DNA of 5,099 nucleotides, taken from positions 1-5,099 of the forward strand of contig CAIOKL010000137.1 in the NCBI GenBank assembly GCA_903858915.1, written 5' to 3'. This stretch comes from an uncultured Alphaproteobacteria bacterium (lineage in GTDB: Bacteria; Pseudomonadota; Alphaproteobacteria; Rickettsiales; UBA1997). Made by a program: the position numbers and the translations under genes. Below are positions 1 to 5,099 of the stretch, in pieces (position 1 is the stretch's first letter; every line of letters begins with the position of its first letter). The notes beneath the pieces were generated by a model that saw nothing but the letters and a program-made list of their open reading frames with translations, was not told the DNA's origin and did no database searches.

Positions 1-771
1 CAAATTATGATTTCTTGATAAAACTTTTTGGGATTGAAGCAGGTTGGAGCTTGCCTCCGCTAAGGAATTTTTGATATCAGAAATAAAATTCAAAATTTTC
101 TCTTTGGCAATTAATTGATCTTTTTTTTGTACCAAAATTTTCTCTTCATTTTCAAAAATTTTAGCGTCATTAATTTCTTTTATAACATGCTCAAGATAAT
201 CTTTTTCGCGCGCAATCGCTGATTTTTTTTCTTCAAAATCGGCGATTTCATTATCAATTTTTGAAAGTTCTTCATAAATTTTTTTCAAATCTTTATTGAG
301 ACTTTGATTAGAAGCGAATTCATCGAGAATAATTAGGTGATTTGCTGAATTAAGAAGCCCGCGTTGCTCATGTTGACCGTGAATTTCAACCAAACTTTCG
401 CCAATTTTTGCGAGCAAATTAACGCCAATCGGCACATCATTTACAAAAACTTTATTTGGAATATTTTCAGAAAGAGTGCGTCGAATAATTAGTTGATGAG
501 AATTTTGAGAATTATTTAATTCATTTGTGGATAAAATTTCTTGGCATTGTGGATTTTTAGAAATGTCAAATTCGGCGATAACGGCTGATTTATTATCATG
601 GCTTCCGATTAACTTGCTGTTGGATCTAAAGCCAATTGCCAAACCCAAAGAATCAAGCAAAATAGATTTGCCCGAACCGGTTTCGCCCGATAAAATACAT
701 AAGCCTTTGTCGAATTCAATCTCGGCTTTGTCAATTAAAACAATATTGTTAATAATTAGTGATTTTAGCAC
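1..771 (-). CDS. recN: DNA repair protein RecN, N-terminal part (gene runs off the left edge)
   Basis: RecN is an SMC-like ATPase that acts in cytoplasmic recombinational repair of double-strand breaks. The 257 codons visible here give the N-terminal ATPase half-domain, starting MLKSLIINNIVLIDKAEIEF, the usual RecN opening. The Walker A motif GETGSGKS is at residues 29-36, and the RecN-typical EIHGQHEQ is at about 129-136. From about residue 150 the protein becomes Lys/Glu-rich and helical, the first arm of the coiled coil. RecN is usually about 550 residues, so the second arm, the Walker B and the C-terminus lie outside the window. The start is GTG at 771-769: the frame is closed by a TAA about 17 codons upstream, and no ATG or TTG lies between. 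No Shine-Dalgarno is visible. The gene diverges from the HIT gene across 73 bp. The identification is firm; the exact start is slightly less so. Confidence 0.95.
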   Translation of the reverse strand, partial: MLKSLIINNIVLIDKAEIEFDKGLCILSGETGSGKSILLDSLGLAIGFRSNSKLIGSHDNKSAVIAEFDISKNPQCQEILSTNELNNSQNSHQLIIRRTLSENIPNKVFVNDVPIGVNLLAKIGESLVEIHGQHEQRGLLNSANHLIILDEFASNQSLNKDLKKIYEELSKIDNEIADFEEKKSAIAREKDYLEHVIKEINDAKIFENEEKILVQKKDQLIAKEKILNFISDIKNSLAEASSNLLQSQKVLSRNHNL

Positions 772-844
772 TTCAAAAAAAATATAGTTGATATAAAATC
801 TTAGTCGCGATTCTATTTATAAAATTAAATTCTCAAACAAATTT
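772..844. promoter_or_regulatory. Divergent intergenic region between recN and the HIT gene
   Basis: This 73-bp AT-rich spacer must carry the start signals for both recN (leftward) and the HIT-sdhE pair (rightward). On the plus strand there is a TTGATA at 788-793 and a TATAAA at 818-823. They are 24 bp apart, too far for one standard sigma-70 promoter, so neither can be assigned firmly. On the minus strand a TTGAGA (836-831) and a TATATT lie in the expected direction but also not at ideal spacing. A small GC island, TCGCGA, sits between them. Promoter function is inferred from the divergent gene order, not from a clear consensus. Confidence 0.35.
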
Positions 845-1267
845 ATGTTTATTTTGGATAAAAAATTACAACAAGATAGTTTTTTTATTGGCGATCTTGA
901 ATTGTCTAAAGTTCTTTTGATGAACGATGCCAACTACCCTTGGCTCATCTTGGTTCCAAGGCAAAATAATTTAAAAGATATTGTCGATCTCAGTTTTGAT
1001 AATCAAATTATTTTGTTAAAAGAAATAAATTTTGTGGCGGAAATTTTGAAAAAAGAATTTGAATGTGATAAATTAAATATCGCTAATTTAGGGAATGTTG
1101 TTTCGCAACTTCATATTCATGTAATTGCGCGAAGAAAAAATGATGCAACATTTCCAAAGCCGGTGTGGGGCAATGCTCCGGCGGTTGAATATTGTGGAAA
1201 TAATTTAACAAAAATCTTAGAAAAAATTCAAAAATATTTTAAAAATGTCGACAGAAAATCAGATTAA
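845..1267 (+). CDS. HIT family protein (histidine-triad nucleotide hydrolase/transferase fold)
   Basis: This is a 140-residue protein of the histidine-triad superfamily. Family members hydrolyse or transfer nucleotidyl groups, for example Ap4A hydrolases and nucleoside phosphoramidases; the substrate of this subgroup cannot be read from sequence. The N-terminus with LLMNDANYPWLILVPR (about 24-39) is typical of bacterial members. The triad region is QLHIHVI at 88-94: the middle, nucleophilic His is H90, the third is H92, and the first position is Gln88 instead of His, a substitution I recognise as common in this proteobacterial subgroup. PVWG at 106-109 completes the signature. Length is normal. 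The ATG at 845 gives the expected family N-terminus, but no Shine-Dalgarno precedes it. Its last 23 nt overlap sdhE in another frame, which suggests co-transcription and coupled translation. Confidence 0.93.
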   Translation: MFILDKKLQQDSFFIGDLELSKVLLMNDANYPWLILVPRQNNLKDIVDLSFDNQIILLKEINFVAEILKKEFECDKLNIANLGNVVSQLHIHVIARRKNDATFPKPVWGNAPAVEYCGNNLTKILEKIQKYFKNVDRKSD

Positions 1268-1496
1268 AAAAATTATTTATCGCGCGGTGCATCGCGGTTG
1301 CAAAGAAACCGATTTTCTGCTCGGCGATTTTTTTGTTGCCAATAAAAATGACCTTTCGGAGCTTGGATTAGAGCTGTGCGAGAAGTTTTTAGATGAGGAT
1401 GATATGTTGATTTATGATTGGATTTTAGATAAAATTCCTTCCGAAATTATTTATAAAGATTTAATTGAAAAGATTCGTAAATTTCATGGAATTTAG
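1245..1496 (+). CDS. sdhE: SdhE, succinate dehydrogenase flavinylation/assembly factor (COG2938/DUF339)
   Basis: SdhE (Sdh5/SDHAF2 in mitochondria) is a small cytoplasmic protein that helps attach FAD covalently to SdhA, the flavoprotein subunit of succinate dehydrogenase. The 83-residue length is normal. The diagnostic RGxxE motif is RGCKE at residues 17-21, within HRGCKETDFLLGDF (16-29), the alphaproteobacterial version of the family signature. The rest is the expected all-helical domain, including FLDEDDMLIYDWI (about 48-60). The ATG at 1245 lies inside the end of the HIT gene, and a start there is needed to include the conserved N-terminal helix before RGxxE. No separate Shine-Dalgarno is evident, so ribosomes probably reach it from the HIT gene. 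The sdh genes are not in the window. It ends at TAG, 23 bp from the end of the convergent ankyrin gene. Confidence 0.93.
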   Translation: MSTENQIKKIIYRAVHRGCKETDFLLGDFFVANKNDLSELGLELCEKFLDEDDMLIYDWILDKIPSEIIYKDLIEKIRKFHGI

Positions 1497-1501
1497 TTGA
1501 A

Positions 1502-1520
1502 AATTTTTTCTAAAAAAATT
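1502..1520. terminator. Possible bidirectional A/T hairpin between convergent sdhE and ankyrin genes
   Basis: AATTTTTT (1502-1509) and AAAAAATT (1513-1520) form a perfect 8-bp stem with a 3-nt CTA loop in the 23-bp gap between two convergent genes; the stem reaches the first base of the ankyrin stop codon. Position and symmetry suit a shared terminator. However, the stem has no G-C pair and no separate U-tract follows, so it would be weak, and such repeats arise easily in DNA this AT-rich. Confidence 0.25.
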
Positions 1521-2563
1521 CACTCACGACCACCAAATCCAAGATCTCCCGTAGCGTTGCTTTTTTGTTCAAAAATACTTTGTAAATTAGCGCTTAATTG
1601 TTTTTTTAATCCAATTTTAACTGGAGGCGGAGGCTCTGATTCAGGTGTTTCCCTAGCAAAACTAATCGTCAAAGCCCCAGAAGATAAGCACGAAAAACAA
1701 GAAGCGGGTGGAGTATCAATAGATTCAATTTTTTTTACCGCCTCGCGCAAAGATTGAGCAAAACTATCTCGCTCATAAAGTGTTTCGATTAATTTTGAAT
1801 CGCCTTTTTTTAATGCCAAAGAAATTAAATTATCGCCATTAGCGTCAGTTTTGGAGATATCAATTTCTAGATTTAATAACAATTTTAAAATGGTAATTTT
1901 TTGTTCCGAGTTGCCTTCGCCATTAATCACAAGATGCGCATAATTTTCTTTGTCATTAAGAGATTTTATTCTGTCTTTTAACTCCAAATTCTCGAATTTT
2001 TTTATTGCCCTCTCAACTTTTGTGGGATTGTTGGCTGTAATGGCGGTTAGCAATAATCTGTCGGCTATTTGAGTTTGTTGGAGTAAATCTTGCGCATTCT
2101 TGGAATCATTTAAAATGGCATAATATAGGGGTCTTTCTGAAGTTTCGTCTTCGACATTAATATCCGCACCATTTCGTAATAATAAAATGAGCGCTTCTTT
2201 GGAATTTTTCCAGGAGGCGTAATGTAATGGCGTTTTTCCTTGATTATCTTTGGGGTCAATATCTGCACCATTTTCTAATAATAATTTAACTAATTCATGA
2301 TTGTTGTTTAACGAAACTAAATGAAGAGGGGTTTCTAAATTATTTTTTTCTGAAGGCGCGCCATTAATATCGGCATTTTGAGCTATCAACTCTTCGGCAA
2401 TATCTTTAAATCCGCGAAAACAGGCGATGTGAAGGGCGGTTAAATTGTTATGATCTTTGGTATTAATATCCAAGCCATCTTGCGCAATAAGTAATTTTAC
2501 AGTTTTTAAATCACCCTCAAGACAAGCTTTATGCAAGAGATTTGATTCGATAAGTTTTGTCAT
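1520..2563 (-). CDS. Ankyrin-repeat protein, possible secreted effector
   Basis: This 347-residue protein is built mainly of ankyrin repeats, which are protein-binding modules. Clear repeats run at about residues 7-37, 38-68, 74-107 and 108-139, with TALH/TPLH turns, LLLENGADI or LLLRNGADI helix ends, and Asn/Asp-rich loops. A degenerate fifth lies at about 141-163, and two diverged ones at about 205-238 and 241-265 follow a charged helical linker. The last 65 residues are not ankyrin: a CFSC pair (289-292), an acidic proline stretch ESEPPPP (308-314), a basic KIGLKKQ segment and a glycine-rich end GDLGFGGRE. There is no signal peptide or membrane segment. An in-frame TAA directly precedes the ATG, so the start cannot lie further upstream. 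A 14-bp hairpin sits 4 nt before it. Ankyrin proteins in intracellular bacteria are often type IV or type I secreted effectors; for this one that role is only inferred. The specific family was not recognised. Confidence 0.9.
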   Translation of the reverse strand: MTKLIESNLLHKACLEGDLKTVKLLIAQDGLDINTKDHNNLTALHIACFRGFKDIAEELIAQNADINGAPSEKNNLETPLHLVSLNNNHELVKLLLENGADIDPKDNQGKTPLHYASWKNSKEALILLLRNGADINVEDETSERPLYYAILNDSKNAQDLLQQTQIADRLLLTAITANNPTKVERAIKKFENLELKDRIKSLNDKENYAHLVINGEGNSEQKITILKLLLNLEIDISKTDANGDNLISLALKKGDSKLIETLYERDSFAQSLREAVKKIESIDTPPASCFSCLSSGALTISFARETPESEPPPPVKIGLKKQLSANLQSIFEQKSNATGDLGFGGRE

Positions 2564-2567
2564 TTAG

Positions 2568-2610
2568 GTTAAGATTAATTAAAAAGAATTTCCTATAATT
2601 AATCTTTAAC
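2568..2610 (-). promoter_or_regulatory. Hairpin leader immediately upstream of the ankyrin start codon
   Basis: GTTAAGATTAATTA (2568-2581) and TAATTAATCTTTAAC (2596-2610) are inverted copies, pairing over 14 bp with one bulged base and a 14-nt loop. On the ankyrin mRNA the stem ends only 4 nt before the AUG, so a folded stem would lie inside the ribosome footprint. A TAAAAT on the minus strand (2617-2612) resembles a -10 box and would place the transcription start within the upstream arm. As DNA the same symmetry could be an operator. The pairing is seen directly; a regulatory role is inference. Confidence 0.5.
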
Positions 2611-2658
2611 TATTTTATTGCAATATGCTCAAATATTAATTTTTTTGGCATTTTTAAA

Positions 2659-2792
2659 GGGAGGGTCGAATATTGAGTTTTAATCTTTTCTCCCATTTTG
2701 GTTTTTAAGTGATGCAATTTATTATTTGGTCACCTAAGTGAATTTTATGATTTTCTGCCTTAAATTTATTGGGTTTGCTCGAGCCTCCTCCC
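2659..2792. repeat. Possible palindromic element or structured RNA in the dprA-ankyrin spacer
   Basis: Inside the 279-bp gene-free stretch 2564-2842 there is a patch that differs from the surrounding A/T runs. GGGAGG (2659-2664) followed by TCGA (2666-2669) is matched in inverse order by TCGA (2779-2782) and CCTCCC (2787-2792). Nested near the centre, TTAAGTGA (2705-2712) faces TCACCTAA (2730-2737), which on the minus-strand RNA pairs over 8 bp with one G-U. The two pairings share nearly the same centre (about 2721-2726). The middle sections do not pair well. This suggests an imperfect palindromic element, such as the small intergenic elements of Rickettsiales, a MITE remnant or a structured untranslated region. 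It could also be chance. Confidence 0.35.
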
Positions 2793-2842
2793 TCAAATTC
2801 AAATGTGTTATTTAAAAATTCAAAATGAAGTAGTTGCGCCTT

Positions 2843-3979
2843 TTACGCTTCCATTAATTTAACGATTTTGCCATAATTTACCGAAACTTTATTATCGATT
2901 TCAAGCTCCATTACCGCGGTGTTAAAGAGGTTAATGGGAATTTGCAATTGAGAAATTAATAAGTCAATATTGGTTGGCTCGGAATTAAGTTTTTGAAGAA
3001 TTTCTTCTCTAGCGTTGAATATTTGGTCATTCGAAAGATCATATTCTTTTTTTACTTGAGAAATTTGGGCAGTTTTTTTGGTATAATAATTTTTTTTAGT
3101 GGTAGCATTTAAGACATCTTCGACTTCAGTGATGATGTTGGCGCCTTCTTTAATGAGGCGATTGGTGCCGTGGCATCTAGGATCAAAAGGCGATCCGGGG
3201 ACTGCAAAAACTTCACGATTTTGTTCTAAAGCAAATCTTGCAGTTGCCAAGCTTCCTGATTTTAGGCCAGCTTCGATAACAACTGTGGCAACGGATAATC
3301 CAGAAATTAAACGATTGCGCTGAATAAAATTTGAACTCTTTGGCGAACTATTAAATGGCATTTCACTTAAAATTAAACCGCATTCAGAAATTTGTTCGTA
3401 AAGTTTAGTATTTTCTTGCGGATAAATGTTGTTTATTCCGCCGGCTAAAACCGCGATTGTGCCACTTAAAATTGAAGCTTCATGAACTGCGGTATCAACT
3501 CCTCGAGCCATTCCCGAAACACTAACTACCGAACTTTGTCCGAGAAGAAGTGTGAATTTTTTAGCATAAAGAATGGCGTTAAAAGAAGCATTTCTTGGTC
3601 CAACAACGGAGATTTTTTCTTGCGATAATAAATCAATGTCGCCTTTAACGGTTATAAGTGGTGGAGAATCTGAAATTTCGCGAAGAAGTTGCGGATATAA
3701 TGGGTCATCAAAAGTTAAAATTCTGGCGCCAAATGCTTGAGTTTTTTCAAATTCTTCAATCGCAATTGAGCGATCGCACAATTTTATTTTTTGTGAATTT
3801 TGTGATAAATTTGCGAATTCATCAAAATTTATTAAGGCATTTTCAACCGATCCAAATCGTTCAAGAATTTTAAAGAAAGTGATGGGTCCAATATTCTCGC
3901 TACGGCTTAGTTGAAGCCAGTCGATGATTTCTTTTTTTGAATTTGATTGTTCCTTAAGAATTGTATTTTTTATTTGCAT
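2843..3979 (-). CDS. dprA: DNA-processing protein DprA (Smf)
   Basis: DprA binds single-stranded DNA in the cytoplasm, protects DNA taken up in natural transformation and loads RecA onto it. At 378 residues it has full family length. An N-terminal helical (SAM-like) region has WLQLSRSENIGPITFFKIL (21-39). The Rossmann-fold core follows, with VGPRNAS (126-132), SGMARGVD (155-162), YPQEN (186-190), QRNRLISGLS (220-229), IEAGLKSGSLATA (235-247) and GTNRLIKEGA (271-280). The C-terminal 60 residues form the winged-helix DprA domain, with EILQKLNSEPTNIDLLISQL around 326-345. ATG at 3979 is the only plausible ATG before the conserved N-terminus; no Shine-Dalgarno precedes it. It ends at TAA 280 bp before the ankyrin start, and the frame stays open for another 45 codons after that stop. 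No other competence gene is in the window. dprA is also kept in many species not known to be transformable. Confidence 0.96.
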   Translation of the reverse strand: MQIKNTILKEQSNSKKEIIDWLQLSRSENIGPITFFKILERFGSVENALINFDEFANLSQNSQKIKLCDRSIAIEEFEKTQAFGARILTFDDPLYPQLLREISDSPPLITVKGDIDLLSQEKISVVGPRNASFNAILYAKKFTLLLGQSSVVSVSGMARGVDTAVHEASILSGTIAVLAGGINNIYPQENTKLYEQISECGLILSEMPFNSSPKSSNFIQRNRLISGLSVATVVIEAGLKSGSLATARFALEQNREVFAVPGSPFDPRCHGTNRLIKEGANIITEVEDVLNATTKKNYYTKKTAQISQVKKEYDLSNDQIFNAREEILQKLNSEPTNIDLLISQLQIPINLFNTAVMELEIDNKVSVNYGKIVKLMEA

Positions 3980-4126
3980 GGTGTGCTAGGTTTTGGTGTT
4001 GATGAAAATATAATTTATTAATTAGAAAAAATATCTATTTACAATTATTTTATTAAAAAATTATTTTACAAGATTTTTTTTAAAAACCAAAGAAAAATAA
4101 TTTTTTTTAAAATTTATTATAAATAT
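3980..4126. other. Extremely AT-rich spacer between the ABC permease and dprA
   Basis: This 147-bp gap contains no gene. It holds a 10-bp direct repeat AATTATTTTA (4043-4052 and 4059-4068), an inverted copy AAAATAATT (4094-4102) that could pair with either one, and a perfect A/T palindrome ATTTATTATAAAT (4112-4124) just beyond the permease stop codon. These could end the permease transcript or mark a promoter for dprA; candidate -10 hexamers such as TATATT occur on the minus strand, but no matching -35 box is convincing. The low complexity makes any single call weak. Confidence 0.35.
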
Positions 4127-4894
4127 TCAATGTTTGATGCGGTAGCCAACTTTTAACATCCGATAAATTATTGCGCCAAGAATAATGTTAATTACTAAAA
4201 TATAAATTGCGCCAATTGCTAAATTTCCGTCGTGATGCCCGGTAATGCCATATCTAAAGCCATCAATCATGTAAAAAAACGGATTGAAATGCGAAACAGT
4301 TTTCCAAAATTCGGGCAAAGCGTTGGTCGAATAAAAAGTGCCGGAGAGAAAGGTGAGGGGCGTGATTACATAGCTCGTCATCGCCGACATTTGGTCAAAG
4401 GTATCAGAAATTACACCGCATAAGACGCCTAGAAGCCCTAGTAACATACAGCCTATAAATAAGTAAAAAAATGCGATAAAAAAATTGTAAAAACCGAGTG
4501 GCACAAAAATTAAAATCGTTAAATAAGCCACAATTCCAACGCAAATTCCGCGAATAATTGCTCCCAAAGTGAAGGCAAAAAGCAGTTCGAAAGCGCCAAG
4601 TGGTGGGATTAAATAATCAACAATATGTCCCATAACTTTGCCCATAACGAAAGAGGATGAGGAGTTGGCAAAAGCGTTTTGAATCGATGCCATCATGATT
4701 AATCCCGCCGACATGAAAACGGCGAAGTCAACGCCCTCAATGGTTTCAATGTGAGAACCCACCGACAAATTGAAAACCGCCAAAAACAAAACAATGTTAA
4801 CAACCGGAGAAAATAAAGTTTGGTGATAAACTTTTAAAAAACGATAAACTTCTTTTTTGAGCAAAGTAAAAGCCCCAAACCAATTTGTTGACAT
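4127..4894 (-). CDS. ABC-2 type transporter permease (YadH-like, COG0842)
   Basis: This 255-residue inner-membrane protein is the membrane half of an ABC-2 exporter. Six hydrophobic segments are visible at about residues 28-46, 58-76, 103-132, 137-162, 172-188 and 226-246, after a cytoplasmic amphipathic start (MSTNWFGAFTLLKKEVYRF). The family signature lies before the last helix: PLTFLSGTFYSTNALPEFW (179-197) and then HFNPFFYMIDGFRYGI (202-217). It resembles E. coli YadH, whose partner is the ATPase YadG; relatives export lipids, polysaccharides or drugs, and the substrate here cannot be told. No ATP-binding subunit is adjacent: upstream is divergent pheS, downstream is dprA 147 bp away. It must therefore use an ATPase encoded elsewhere. 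ATG at 4894 fits the family N-terminus and lacks a Shine-Dalgarno. Confidence 0.93.
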   Translation of the reverse strand: MSTNWFGAFTLLKKEVYRFLKVYHQTLFSPVVNIVLFLAVFNLSVGSHIETIEGVDFAVFMSAGLIMMASIQNAFANSSSSFVMGKVMGHIVDYLIPPLGAFELLFAFTLGAIIRGICVGIVAYLTILIFVPLGFYNFFIAFFYLFIGCMLLGLLGVLCGVISDTFDQMSAMTSYVITPLTFLSGTFYSTNALPEFWKTVSHFNPFFYMIDGFRYGITGHHDGNLAIGAIYILVINIILGAIIYRMLKVGYRIKH

Positions 4895-4916
4895 AAAAAT
4901 AATTTTAGTGTTTGAT
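4888..4916 (+). promoter_or_regulatory. Candidate sigma-70 promoter for pheS
   Basis: A perfect -35 hexamer TTGACA (4888-4893) is followed after 17 bp by TTTGAT (4911-4916), which matches four of six -10 bases. Transcription would start near 4923, about 20 nt before the pheS ATG. The -35 box overlaps the first codons of the divergent ABC permease gene, so it may be partly a coding coincidence, and the -10 match is modest. Confidence 0.4.
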
Positions 4917-4944
4917 TTACAAAAATAAAAAATAATCCCATATT

Positions 4945-5099
4945 ATGAGTCTAGAAAATATTTTATCTGATTTCAATTCGCAATTTGAAAATGTTGAAAA
5001 TAAATCGCAAATCGATGATTTGCGCATTAATTTTCTTGGCAAAAAATCAGCGTTGAATGATTTATTTGCTCAATTAAAAAATTTAACGGCGGAAGAAAA
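4945..5099 (+). CDS. pheS: Phenylalanyl-tRNA synthetase alpha subunit, N-terminal fragment (runs off the right edge)
   Basis: PheS is the catalytic alpha subunit of the cytoplasmic alpha2-beta2 enzyme that charges tRNA-Phe. Only 51 codons are present, all from the N-terminal coiled-coil arm that contacts tRNA. The stretch LRINFLGKKSALNDLFAQL (about 26-44), followed by NLTAEE, matches the conserved PheS pattern LRvxyLGKKGxLtxllkxL...LxpEER. The catalytic domain lies beyond the window. The ATG at 4945 is supported by an in-frame TAA four codons upstream and by the family N-terminus. No Shine-Dalgarno is seen. pheT commonly follows pheS and would be expected just outside. The short fragment limits certainty, but the LGKK context is quite specific. 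Confidence 0.87.
   Translation, partial: MSLENILSDFNSQFENVENKSQIDDLRINFLGKKSALNDLFAQLKNLTAEE

Noticed and set aside
527..787. 86-codon plus-strand open frame
   Set aside because: It lies wholly antisense to the conserved N-terminal domain of recN, including the Walker A, and its translation has no recognisable domain.
1497..1757. 86-codon plus-strand open frame after sdhE
   Set aside because: It is antisense to the C-terminal part of the ankyrin gene, starts right after the sdhE stop without a ribosome site, and resembles no protein I know.
2594..2599. Perfect TATAAT on the plus strand
   Set aside because: It lies within the hairpin before the ankyrin gene, has no -35 match at 16-18 bp, and no plus-strand gene follows.
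2610..2696. 28-codon minus-strand open frame starting MGEKIKTQYS upstream of the ankyrin gene
   Set aside because: It is short, Lys-rich and without a ribosome site, and it overlaps the inverted-repeat patch. It is possible as a leader peptide but not supportable alone.
2564..2842. 6S RNA, SRP RNA, RNase P RNA or tmRNA in the longest spacer
   Set aside because: The closing GGGAGG/CCTCCC pairing suggested an RNA gene, but none of the conserved cores of these RNAs is present.
3099..3323. 74-codon plus-strand open frame
   Set aside because: It is antisense to the most conserved part of dprA.
3658..3873. 71-codon plus-strand open frame
   Set aside because: It is antisense to the N-terminal region of dprA, with no protein-like features of its own.
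4232..4423. 63-codon plus-strand open frame
   Set aside because: It is antisense to the signature region and last helix of the ABC permease.

Overview
This 5.1 kb window is AT-rich, with long A/T runs between genes, and it looks like a bacterial chromosome. The best taxonomic guess is an alphaproteobacterium, possibly an intracellular or reduced one of the Rickettsiales/Holosporales kind. Three things point there: the SdhE (alpha-type HRGxKExDxLLGxF core), the HIT protein (QLHIHVIARRKND...PVWG) and the full-length DprA are all of proteobacterial type; a eukaryote-like ankyrin-repeat protein is present; and base composition is low-GC throughout. This placement is inference from protein style and was not tested by a search.

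Layout, left to right: the 5' part of recN on the minus strand, cut by the left edge; a 73-bp divergent spacer; a plus-strand pair of HIT-family hydrolase and sdhE, overlapping by 23 nt; an ankyrin-repeat gene on the minus strand, convergent with sdhE; a 279-bp spacer holding a 14-bp hairpin right before the ankyrin start codon and an unexplained GC-richer patch with near-concentric inverted repeats; dprA (minus); a 147-bp, extremely AT-rich spacer; an ABC-2 transporter permease (minus); a 50-bp divergent spacer with a candidate promoter; and the 5' end of pheS (plus), cut by the right edge. No tRNA, rRNA, CRISPR array, transposase or phage gene was seen.

The genes are mostly housekeeping and do not form one pathway. 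RecN (double-strand-break repair) and DprA (protection of incoming single-stranded DNA and RecA loading) both serve recombination but are separate units. SdhE matures the flavoprotein of succinate dehydrogenase. PheS is the alpha subunit of phenylalanyl-tRNA synthetase. The accessory parts are the ankyrin gene, its structured leader and the neighbouring spacer. I see no convincing new multi-gene system. The items most worth a second look are the possible palindromic element at 2659-2792, the hairpin that crowds the ankyrin start codon, the unusual C-terminal tail of the ankyrin protein, and the lack of recognisable Shine-Dalgarno sequences before every gene start in the window.
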